The position numbers were made by a program, and so were the translations under genes. A DNA stretch of 7,329 nucleotides from Spirochaetales bacterium (lineage in GTDB: Bacteria > Spirochaetota > Spirochaetia > DSM-16054 > Sediminispirochaetaceae): contig JAASTM010000106.1 in assembly GCA_021767325.1 (NCBI GenBank), positions 1-7,329 on the forward strand, written 5' to 3'. Positions within the stretch are counted from its first letter, which is position 1; every line of letters begins with the position of its first letter. Positions 1 to 6,148 of this stretch are shown here, in pieces. The notes beneath the pieces were generated by a model that was not told where the DNA came from, did not search any database, and was given only the letters and a program-made list of their open reading frames with translations.

Positions 1-1658
1 GCCCGGGTATCATCGGCGGTGTGGCTGCGAAAATAGGGTGTAAATGCGGCGAAACTGAACCACCGGGAGTATAGCTGAGCGGAGGCATCCTCCTGGAAGC
101 CGCCGGTGTCGCTTCCGACCATCGAAACTCCGGAGATACTCAGCCCGAGCAGCATCGGCACCGCTGCATCCAAGTGTTCCCACCAGCTGCAGTTGTCACC
201 GGTCCAGACGCCTGCATCTTTCTGTAAACCGGCGTAGCCGCTGCGGGTGATCACAAAGCTCCGGCGGTCGGGAAGATGCTGTTGAAAGGCCTCGCGGGTG
301 GCGCGGTTCATTCCGGTGGCATAAAGGTTGTGAAATCGGGAGAAACTGACGGGAGTGCCGGTATCGGTAGCCGCCTGCATATCGTTCGGTACGGTGTAGT
401 CGGGACGGTAGTCCGGATCTCCGGTAAAATCGGCCGGCTCGTTCATATCGTTCCAGATACCAGCCACTCCGTATTTGAAGAGCTCACGGTGCAGTCCGCC
501 CCACCAACTGCGCACCTCGCTGCGGGAGAAATCGGGATACACCGCTTTCCCCGGCCACACGGCCCCTGTATATATCCTGCCGTCCGAGGTTTTACAGAAA
601 TAGTCGTTTTCCAATCCCTGTTTGTATACTGAATACTCAGGATCCACCTTTATACCCGGATCAACAATGGTAACCACCTTGAAGCCTTCGGATCTGAGGT
701 CATCGGTCAGGGCAGCCGGATCTGGAAACGCCGTTTTGTCCCATGTAAAAATACGGTAACCGTCCATGTAATCGATGTCCAACTGGATTACATCCGCCGG
801 CAGTTTATGACCACGAAACTGCCGGGCAATTTCTTGTACCTGCGATTCCGGGTAATAGCTGTATCGGCTCTGGTGGTATCCCAGGGCCCATATCGGCGGC
901 AAAGCGCCGGTACCGGTCAACTGGCTGTATGTGCGCAGCACGGCCCGCGGCGAGTCCGCCTTGATCAGGTAGATATCCAGATACTCGTCTTCAACATCAA
1001 TGGTAATGGTATTGAGCCGGCTCAGCGCAGTATCCCAGTACTGCCGGGCCGGATTATCTACGAAGATTCCGTACCACTCATCCCGGACAGCAATCAAAGC
1101 GAAGGGTATGGAAACATAGAGTGGATCGCGGCTGGGCGTGTGCTCGGGTTCGTCGGTATTCCACATATCCCAGACCCGCCCGCTGCGCTCTAAGCGGCCC
1201 ATCTTTTCTCCCATCCCGTACACCCGCGGCAGCTCTTCATCGCACTTGACTGAGAACCGCAGCGCCTCCGGATGAAAGTGCCATTCACCAATACTCAGCT
1301 CGCCCAGCGTAAAAACCGGTGAAGCTTCTATAATCGATGCCGCCAGCGGCTCCCCCTGTAGATCTGCGGGCAGCTCCGTCACCGCCCATGATTGGGGAAT
1401 TTCGTTTTTACCTACAGAAATTCTGTAGAGCCCCTCACCATAACTGCTCACAGCCATGTGCAGAGAGCTTGATCTTTCATGCGGTGAGGCCGGTGCGCTC
1501 AACTCGTACTGTTTGCTTGATTCTTCCGCCGTGCCCCCTGCCCCCCTAAGTTCCAGAGGAAAAAAATCTCTTTGCGGGGGTTTTATCTGCCGGGTCGGGT
1601 TTTCCGTATGGGCCAGATCAATATTATCGTCTATCTCTAGTCGTTTGTCTGTGTTCAC
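1..1658 (-). CDS. GH31 glycoside hydrolase, probable alpha-glucosidase (3' end cut by window edge)
   Basis: This enzyme probably removes terminal alpha-linked glucose from oligosaccharides imported by the adjacent ABC transporter. It has 552 readable codons, open and stop-free to the window edge. Bacterial members usually run to about 700-800 residues, so the end of the barrel and the C-terminal beta domains are missing. Visible in order are an N-terminal beta domain, YGMGEKMG near residue 155, the substrate-pocket segment LDIDYMDG near 291-298, the nucleophile motif GIWNDMNEP with Asp404, the acid/base motif WTGDN with Asp488, and FRSHTAD at the edge. The WNDMNEP form is typical of alpha-glucosidases; alpha-xylosidases usually carry a KTDFGE-type motif. 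The GTG start at 1658 is chosen because GGAGGAG (1663-1669) lies just upstream. No signal peptide is seen, so it should be cytoplasmic. It starts 23 bases after the second permease and is the fourth gene of the operon. The exact substrate is inferred. Confidence 0.93.
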   Translation of the reverse strand, partial: MNTDKRLEIDDNIDLAHTENPTRQIKPPQRDFFPLELRGAGGTAEESSKQYELSAPASPHERSSSLHMAVSSYGEGLYRISVGKNEIPQSWAVTELPADLQGEPLAASIIEASPVFTLGELSIGEWHFHPEALRFSVKCDEELPRVYGMGEKMGRLERSGRVWDMWNTDEPEHTPSRDPLYVSIPFALIAVRDEWYGIFVDNPARQYWDTALSRLNTITIDVEDEYLDIYLIKADSPRAVLRTYSQLTGTGALPPIWALGYHQSRYSYYPESQVQEIARQFRGHKLPADVIQLDIDYMDGYRIFTWDKTAFPDPAALTDDLRSEGFKVVTIVDPGIKVDPEYSVYKQGLENDYFCKTSDGRIYTGAVWPGKAVYPDFSRSEVRSWWGGLHRELFKYGVAGIWNDMNEPADFTGDPDYRPDYTVPNDMQAATDTGTPVSFSRFHNLYATGMNRATREAFQQHLPDRRSFVITRSGYAGLQKDAGVWTGDNCSWWEHLDAAVPMLLGLSISGVSMVGSDTGGFQEDASAQLYSRWFSFAAFTPYFRSHTADDTR

Positions 1659-1681
1659 GTAGCTCCTCCGTCAGTTGCTCT

Positions 1682-2503
1682 CTACTTGATGGCACCCTGA
1701 GTAACGCCCCGAATAATGTATTTCTGGGCAGAAAAGTAAAAAACAATGACCGGGATGATGGCAAGAGTTAAACCGGCCAGGGCAAGATGCCATTGTTTGG
1801 TATATTCGCCGAAGAAGAAAAACATCTGCAGCGGTATCGTCTGCATGCCCTCCTTATTGATCACCAGCGAAGGTAGAAGATAATCGTTCCAGATCCATAT
1901 GGTAAGCAGGATGATTACCGTAAGAGTTATTGGGGTGAGAATCGGAAAAATGACCCTTCCGAAGAGCTGAAACTCATTACATCCGTCGATAATGGCCGCC
2001 TCATCCAGCTCTTTCGGCACACTCTTCACAAACCCGTGATAGAGAAAGAGCGAAAGACTCGATCCAAAGCCCAGGTACATGAAGATGAGCCCAAGCCGGT
2101 TCAGAAACCCCAGACGCCCCATAATAGTGATAAGCGGTAGCATCACCGACTGAAAGGGAATCAAAATGGCGCTGACGAACATAAAGAAAATGATACTGCT
2201 GAGCCTGCTCTTGGTTCTCACCAGCTTCCATCCGGCCATCGAGGCGAACACTATCAACAGCAGAATCGAGCCGACGGTGATAAAGAGACTGTTGGCAAAG
2301 GCCTGCAGAAACTCCAGCTGCCGGAAAGCCTCAACATAGTTGTTCCACTCCAGTCCGCCCGGCAGATCTAAAGTATTCTGAAAAATCTGCGGCTTCGTTT
2401 TGAATGAGTTGACCAGCATGATATAGAACGGAAAGAAGAACACCAGTCCGATCGCTATTCCCACTACTTCCATGGTTATGATAAATCGCTTGCGTGCTGT
2501 CAT
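1682..2503 (-). CDS. ABC sugar transporter permease, MalG/UgpE type (CUT1)
   Basis: One of the two inner-membrane subunits of a carbohydrate uptake ABC transporter. The 273-residue length is normal for the family. Six hydrophobic segments are visible, at roughly residues 11-33, 68-95, 103-128, 134-156, 190-211 and 239-259. The cytoplasmic EAA loop that docks on the ATPase is intact: EAA at 168-170, Gly174, then VIFP ending at Pro187. The C-terminus, KYIIRGVTQGAIK, matches the conserved tail of MalG-like proteins. The ATG at 2503 is preceded by AGGGAG with a 6-base spacer, and this site overlaps the TAG stop of the upstream permease. With only 10 bases between the genes, translational coupling and a 1:1 heterodimer with that permease are likely. 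No ATPase gene accompanies it. Confidence 0.95.
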   Translation of the reverse strand: MTARKRFIITMEVVGIAIGLVFFFPFYIMLVNSFKTKPQIFQNTLDLPGGLEWNNYVEAFRQLEFLQAFANSLFITVGSILLLIVFASMAGWKLVRTKSRLSSIIFFMFVSAILIPFQSVMLPLITIMGRLGFLNRLGLIFMYLGFGSSLSLFLYHGFVKSVPKELDEAAIIDGCNEFQLFGRVIFPILTPITLTVIILLTIWIWNDYLLPSLVINKEGMQTIPLQMFFFFGEYTKQWHLALAGLTLAIIPVIVFYFSAQKYIIRGVTQGAIK

Positions 2504-2513
2504 TTTTCGCTCC

Positions 2514-3389
2514 CTAGTACTCCACTTCCCGGCGCTTGTTCATCCGCACCTGGATAATCGAAACCGTCGCCACTACCAGGAAGAAGATTACCGCTTTTGC
2601 CTGGGCAAGCCCCATCCGGTCGAACATAAAGGCGGTATTGTAAATATTCATCGCCAGCATCTGGGTAGAATTAAACGGTCCGCCGTTGGTCAGCGACAGG
2701 TTCTGGTCGTACAGCTTGAACGCATTGGACAGCATCAGAAACATATTGATGGTAAAGGCCGGCGCCACCAGCGGTATAATGATGTGACGGGTTTTCGACC
2801 AAAGAGTCGACCCGTCGATCTCGGCTGCCTCGAGCAGCTCGCCGGGAATACTCTGCAGAGCGGCAATGTAGATAACCATAGTGTATCCGGCCATCTGCCA
2901 GGTCATCAGCATCACCAGCCCCCAGAATCCCGTCTCAGGAGTTGCCAGCCACCCGCGCAGCATCTCGATCTTCAGAATGTCGGCCAACCCCGAAAACACC
3001 TGGATAAAGATGAACTGCCACACGAATCCCAAGATGAGTCCGCCAATGAGGTTCGGCATAAAGAATACCGTTCTCAAGGCGTGTGAAGTACGCAAAGGCT
3101 GTGTAACCAGAAGAGCCAGGGCAAAGCCGATTCCGTTTATCAAAATGACGGACACCACCGCAAATCGGGCTGTAAACCAGAAGGAGTATACAAACTGTTC
3201 ATCCTGGAAGAGTTCGATGTAATTGCGCAGCCCCACCCATTCGACCTGAGACTTCACGATTCCATTCCATTCAGTAAACGAATAATAGATACCCCATAAG
3301 AACGGTACTACTACTACCACCAGAAAGGCGAACACCAGCGGCCCTACAAACGCCCAGAACAGCAGCTGCCGTTTTATACTACCCTGCAT
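2514..3389 (-). CDS. ABC sugar transporter permease, MalF/UgpA type (CUT1)
   Basis: This is the partner inner-membrane subunit of the sugar importer. From the ATG at 3389 it is 291 residues, the usual length for this short MalF type, which lacks the extra N-terminal segment of E. coli MalF. Six hydrophobic segments lie at about 10-37, 70-95, 107-131, 154-178, 208-226 and 263-281. The EAA loop is complete, with EAA at 187-189, Gly193, and an I-x-I-P ending at Pro206. Longer starts exist (TTG at 3407, ATG at 3404), but neither has a ribosome site in front. The 3389 start has GGGAG at 3395-3399 with a 5-base spacer, so I prefer it; the alternatives add only five or six residues. It follows the binding-protein gene after a 76-base gap containing a strong hairpin, which suggests lower expression than the binding protein. 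Confidence 0.94.
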   Translation of the reverse strand: MQGSIKRQLLFWAFVGPLVFAFLVVVVVPFLWGIYYSFTEWNGIVKSQVEWVGLRNYIELFQDEQFVYSFWFTARFAVVSVILINGIGFALALLVTQPLRTSHALRTVFFMPNLIGGLILGFVWQFIFIQVFSGLADILKIEMLRGWLATPETGFWGLVMLMTWQMAGYTMVIYIAALQSIPGELLEAAEIDGSTLWSKTRHIIIPLVAPAFTINMFLMLSNAFKLYDQNLSLTNGGPFNSTQMLAMNIYNTAFMFDRMGLAQAKAVIFFLVVATVSIIQVRMNKRREVEY

Positions 3390-3413
3390 ACAATCTCCCG
3401 ACATCAATATAGT

Positions 3414-3436
3414 GCCGGAGGGGAGTCCCCTCCGGC
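3414..3436 (-). other. Strong intergenic stem-loop between binding protein and permease genes
   Basis: The 23 bases form an almost perfect inverted repeat: GCCGGAGGGGA, one central G, then its exact complement. In RNA this would give about 9-10 GC-rich pairs with a 3-5 base loop. In the operon's direction of transcription the stem is followed by ACTATATTG, with no U run, so it is not a standard intrinsic terminator for the operon. It ends about 15 bases before the Shine-Dalgarno of the downstream permease. Hairpins in this position, such as those between malE and malF in enteric bacteria, are known to protect the upstream mRNA from 3' decay and keep the binding protein in excess. The same role is inferred here. 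Confidence 0.75.
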
Positions 3437-3465
3437 TTTATTACAGTTTTAATAATACGATTTTT

Positions 3466-4755
3466 TTATTGACGTGCTTTCTCCCACTCTTCGGTGGTAT
3501 GTGCAATCAATTCGTCCCAAGTCATCTTGTCGGCAACATATTTCTGGATATCAACACCCAGCACATTCATGCCCCAACCGGTGGGGTATCCCATAAAAAC
3601 CCATGGAAGAGTCTTTCCGCGGGCGGAGAAATCGAGTATATCACGAGCCAGAGGATCAGATACCTTGGAAATGTCGTACCCCTCATAAGCCGGAATGAAT
3701 TTGAACTCTTCGAGTACGTAGCGTTTACCGGTCTCGGAGGTATACATCCAGTTGAGGAATTTTTTGGCTTCGGCAACAACCGCGTCGTCGAGCTGTTTGT
3801 TCACGCCCCAGTACATCGGAACGCCAACGGGAATACTGTCACCGGTTCCGCCGTCTACCGAAAGCGGGATAAAACCGATATTGGCAGCCAGGTCGCTGTT
3901 TACACCGGCGATTGAACCATATGCCCAATTGCCCTGCTGAATGAGAGCGACCTTCTCACTGGAGAAGAGCTGTTCAACCTGCTGGCTGTAGTCCAGTGAA
4001 AGGGTCGGTTGAACCGAATAGTCGTTCTGCAGGTCTACCAGCTTTTTTAAGCCCTCGCTGTACTTGTACTCAACAGTTTCTGCATTGAAAGCGTCGTTTA
4101 CGTTGTCGAATTCCTGAGAAAGAACCGCATTCGACAGGTGAAGTCCGGTTACCCAGGTCTCTTTTACCGGAAAGGCAAACACTGCGTTGATTCCCAGTTC
4201 GTCTTTCATTGAATCGAGCTTCTCTACAGCAGCTTCCAATTTTGCAAACGATGTGATACCGGAGGGATCGATTCCGGCTTTTTCAAACATAGCCTTGTTG
4301 TAAATCAGTCCGTAGCCTTCCTGATTGTATGGCAGCCCGTACACATTGCCATCCATGGTCACTCCGCCGAGTACACCGTCGAAGGCCTTTTCGGTTACCT
4401 CGAGCCCATTGAGAGGGGCAAGATACTGCATCCAGTCGGCTACGTCCTGCGGTCCCCCGACATTGAATATTGCCGGTTCTTCTCCGGAAGCGAAGCGCGA
4501 GCGCAGTGCAGCACCGTAGTCATCACCGCCTCCGACCGTCTTGATAGACAGGTCCACATTGGGATTCTCCTTCATGTACTCTTCAGCCAGCTGAGTGAAC
4601 TGATCCTTGAACTCAACCTTGAACTGAAAGATATCAACTTTCACTTTTTCAGCAGCGCCCTCATCTGTACTTTCCTGCGCACCACCGGCCCACAGCGCCG
4701 GAACACACAAAACAATGAGTGCCACCAACAGAGCAAGACTCTTTTTAGAACTCAT
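3466..4755 (-). CDS. Periplasmic sugar-binding protein of an ABC importer (family 1, UgpB/MalE type)
   Basis: This protein captures the sugar and delivers it to the permease pair. It is 429 residues from the ATG at 4755, a usual length. The N-terminus MSSKKSLALLVALIV... is a typical Sec signal (basic start, hydrophobic core) with probable cleavage after LWA near residue 23, followed by GGAQES. Cys17 has Leu before it, so it does not form a proper lipobox; a soluble periplasmic protein is likelier than a lipoprotein. The mature part has the family 1 pattern, including KENPNVD-like and PAIFNVGGPQ segments near the N-terminus and FLNWMYTSE-type sequence late on. The start is fixed by AAGGAGGAG just upstream. 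A longer reading from TTG at 4827 would use the promoter -35 box as its start codon and would lack this ribosome site. It is the first gene of the operon. The ligand cannot be read from sequence; an alpha-glucoside is inferred from the GH31 enzyme and the MalR-like regulator. Confidence 0.95.
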   Translation of the reverse strand: MSSKKSLALLVALIVLCVPALWAGGAQESTDEGAAEKVKVDIFQFKVEFKDQFTQLAEEYMKENPNVDLSIKTVGGGDDYGAALRSRFASGEEPAIFNVGGPQDVADWMQYLAPLNGLEVTEKAFDGVLGGVTMDGNVYGLPYNQEGYGLIYNKAMFEKAGIDPSGITSFAKLEAAVEKLDSMKDELGINAVFAFPVKETWVTGLHLSNAVLSQEFDNVNDAFNAETVEYKYSEGLKKLVDLQNDYSVQPTLSLDYSQQVEQLFSSEKVALIQQGNWAYGSIAGVNSDLAANIGFIPLSVDGGTGDSIPVGVPMYWGVNKQLDDAVVAEAKKFLNWMYTSETGKRYVLEEFKFIPAYEGYDISKVSDPLARDILDFSARGKTLPWVFMGYPTGWGMNVLGVDIQKYVADKMTWDELIAHTTEEWEKARQ

Positions 4756-4760
4756 TTTCT

Positions 4761-4767
4761 CCTCCTT
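4761..4767 (-). promoter_or_regulatory. Ribosome binding site that fixes the binding-protein start
   Basis: On the minus strand AAGGAGG, extended by AG, sits about five bases before the ATG at 4755. It is the strongest Shine-Dalgarno in the window. It fits high expression of the binding protein and rules against the upstream in-frame starts. Confidence 0.85.
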
Positions 4768-4797
4768 TAAGAAATGCAATGAGAATTTTATAGAAGC

Positions 4798-4827
4798 ATT
4801 ATCACCTCGATCTGTTAATTTTGTCAA
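4798..4827 (-). promoter_or_regulatory. Sigma-70-type promoter of the transport operon
   Basis: Read on the minus strand, a perfect -35 box TTGACA (4827-4822) is followed after 18 bases by GATAAT (4803-4798), which matches five of six positions of the -10 consensus. Transcription would begin near 4790, giving a leader of about 35 bases before the binding-protein ATG. A TGCAAT word lies in that leader at 4775-4780. A TTGCAA word lies upstream of the -35 box at 4855-4860. Both are plausible contact points for the divergent regulator. Confidence 0.75.
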
Positions 4828-4894
4828 TGATTAATTTTCCAATCCTTATTTTCTTGCAAATATTTTCATAATGACAGAATTATTTGGCTATTTG

Positions 4895-4910
4895 TGCATT
4901 ATTTAACGCA
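4895..4910. promoter_or_regulatory. Operator-like imperfect palindrome (candidate)
   Basis: TGCATT, four bases, then AACGCA: the arms are inverted copies with one mismatch. It lies in the divergent region close to two further TGCA-centred palindromes. The site is weaker than the one at 4956 and is listed because of its neighbours. Confidence 0.35.
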
Positions 4911-4917
4911 TATTTCT

Positions 4918-4928
4918 GCAAATTTTGC
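4918..4928. promoter_or_regulatory. Operator-like palindrome GCAAA-T-TTTGC (candidate)
   Basis: The arms GCAAA and TTTGC are exact inverted copies around a single T. This resembles MalR-type operators, which contain GCAAACGTTTGC, but with one central base in place of the central CG. The LacI-family gene starts about 85 bases downstream, so binding here would most directly suggest autoregulation. Confidence 0.45.
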
Positions 4929-4955
4929 TGGTTTTTGTCTAAGACTGTCTCTTTT

Positions 4956-4972
4956 TGCAATTTTTTATTGCA
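4956..4972. promoter_or_regulatory. Operator-like palindrome TGCAAT-N5-ATTGCA (candidate)
   Basis: Two exact 6-base inverted arms flank a TTTTT spacer, and the flanks continue as TTT and AAA beyond one mismatch on each side. It ends 41 bases before the regulator's start codon. It is the longest perfect-arm palindrome in the divergent region and a good candidate for the regulator's own site. No convincing plus-strand promoter could be assigned around it. Confidence 0.5.
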
Positions 4973-5013
4973 CAAAAATGCACTCCGATGTACTATCCAA
5001 ATGGGAGAATAGA

Positions 5014-6078
5014 ATGAAGAAGGTTTCACTCACAGATATTGCACAAGCTGCCGGGGTGTCGATTTCAACCGTCTCTCGAATAGTGAATAACTCCGCCGGC
5101 ATAGCCGAGAAAACCCGGGCCCATGTACTGGAGGTAATGCGCGAAAAGGGATATCACCCGCGCCATTTCTCTGGGGGTGAAAGCAGCCGCCCGAGCCGTC
5201 TCATCACTCTGGTAATAACCGAGCACGAAGCCAACATTTTTGAGAATCCATTCTTCATCATGGCGATGAAGGGTGCAAACGCCTGTGCCCGGGACCGCCA
5301 TTTTCATGTGATGGTTTCATTCTGTGAAAGCGAGCACGAACAGTATGAGTACCTTCAGGAGCTGGTTACCGCCAATTGGACCGACGGAGTGGTACTTTTT
5401 TCGGTCGAACAGCAGGATCCCTCAATCGAGTATCTGCGGGAAAAAGAGTTTCCTTTCTCGGTGATCGGTCGCCCCGATCAACCTGCCCAGACTTTATGGG
5501 TCGACAACGATAATTTTCAGGCAATCTACACCCTGGTCAGCGAACTGATCGACCGTGGTTCCCGCAGCATCGCCTTCATCGGTACCAAGTGGAGCCGACG
5601 CTACACCCTCGACCGCTACGAGGGCTACTTACAGGCACTGCGCAGCCGCGGAATAGATATTAGTGAAAAACTATGTTCTCCGCGGCCCGAAACCGACGAA
5701 GGCGGGAAAACCCCGTCCTCCGAGGAGCTCGGCTACATCTATATGCGGGATATTCTCAGTTCAGCCCGACCGGATGCAGTGGTGGCGACTGATGACTTTC
5801 TGGCATTCGGAGCGCTGCGAGCTCTATCAGAGAGCGGACAGATAGCTGACAGCCAGCCGCCGGGCAGCCCCGCCGCCATTCCGGTGTACGGTTTCAACAA
5901 CAGCATCCGTGGCCGTTATCAGCATCCCTCGCTGGCCAGTGTCGATATCAATCCGGAACAGCTCGGCTATCACGCCACCCGACTGCTGATAGAGCATATC
6001 CAGGACATCAACGGTGAGACCTCACATCAAATTGTTGACACATCAGTAATACACCGCGAGACCAGTCTGAAAACATAA
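5014..6078 (+). CDS. LacI/GalR-family transcriptional regulator, MalR-like
   Basis: This is probably the sugar-responsive repressor of the divergent transport operon. It is 354 residues from the ATG at 5014, which has GGGAG at 5003-5007 with a 6-base spacer. A GTG at 4894 would add 40 residues before the HTH, has no ribosome site and would absorb the operator-like region, so it is rejected. Residues 4-24 are a standard LacI helix-turn-helix (SLTDIAQAAGVS-ISTVSR) that aligns with LacI without gaps, with Ile17, Ser18 and Arg22 at the base-reading positions. The hinge is abnormal: the usual PNxxAxxL is PRHFSGGE, with Glu56 in place of the minor-groove Leu. Residues 63-350 form the periplasmic-binding-type effector domain. 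ENPFF (77-81), FPFSVIGRP (146-154), VDNDN (163-167), IAFIG (186-190) and SVDIN (309-313) resemble Gram-positive MalR proteins, pointing to maltose or a related glucoside as inducer. That ligand is inferred. Confidence 0.94.
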   Translation: MKKVSLTDIAQAAGVSISTVSRIVNNSAGIAEKTRAHVLEVMREKGYHPRHFSGGESSRPSRLITLVITEHEANIFENPFFIMAMKGANACARDRHFHVMVSFCESEHEQYEYLQELVTANWTDGVVLFSVEQQDPSIEYLREKEFPFSVIGRPDQPAQTLWVDNDNFQAIYTLVSELIDRGSRSIAFIGTKWSRRYTLDRYEGYLQALRSRGIDISEKLCSPRPETDEGGKTPSSEELGYIYMRDILSSARPDAVVATDDFLAFGALRALSESGQIADSQPPGSPAAIPVYGFNNSIRGRYQHPSLASVDINPEQLGYHATRLLIEHIQDINGETSHQIVDTSVIHRETSLKT

Positions 6079-6079
6079 A

Positions 6080-6115
6080 ACCGCCGCCTTTCAGATTCTT
6101 CTGTCCGGCGGCGGT
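6080..6115 (-). terminator. Shared intrinsic terminator between convergent regulator and tryptophanase-like genes
   Basis: ACCGCCGCC (6080-6088) and GGCGGCGGT (6107-6115) pair perfectly. The 18-base loop contains a small inner stem, CAGA/TCTG. On the minus strand the hairpin is followed by TTTATGTTTTC, a reasonable U run, so it should end transcripts of the lyase gene whose stop is at 6149. On the plus strand it begins two bases after the regulator's stop, but the sequence after it (CGATGTACG) has no T run, so termination in that direction would be weaker. Confidence 0.75.
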
Positions 6116-6148
6116 CGATGTACGAATCAATGAGTGTAGAATCTCACT

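Noticed and set aside
276..3086. Plus-strand open frames opposite the hydrolase and permease genes
   Set aside because: They lie antisense to genes with clear family motifs, have no ribosome sites and give low-complexity or Arg/Pro/His-rich products typical of shadow frames.
3414..3436. Hairpin as an intrinsic terminator ending the operon after the binding protein
   Set aside because: No U run follows the stem on the minus strand. The T-rich side faces the plus strand, where no gene is being transcribed.
4695..4710. Cys17 of the binding protein as a lipoprotein attachment site
   Set aside because: The preceding residues are I-V-L-C. Leu directly before Cys does not fit even the relaxed spirochaetal lipobox, and a better signal peptidase I site follows at LWA.
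4756..4827. A longer binding-protein start at TTG 4827, adding 24 residues
   Set aside because: The TTG is the -35 box of the promoter, it lacks a ribosome site, and the extension would bury the signal peptide. The ATG at 4755 has AAGGAGGAG directly upstream.
4969..4996. Plus-strand promoter TTGCAC-N16-TACTAT for the regulator
   Set aside because: Both boxes are weak, and transcription would start at about the ribosome site, leaving no room for a usable leader.
4894..5013. A longer regulator start at GTG 4894, adding 40 residues before the HTH
   Set aside because: LacI-family HTH domains begin at the extreme N-terminus. The ATG at 5014 has GGGAG at good spacing, and the added region is AT-rich non-coding sequence with palindromes.
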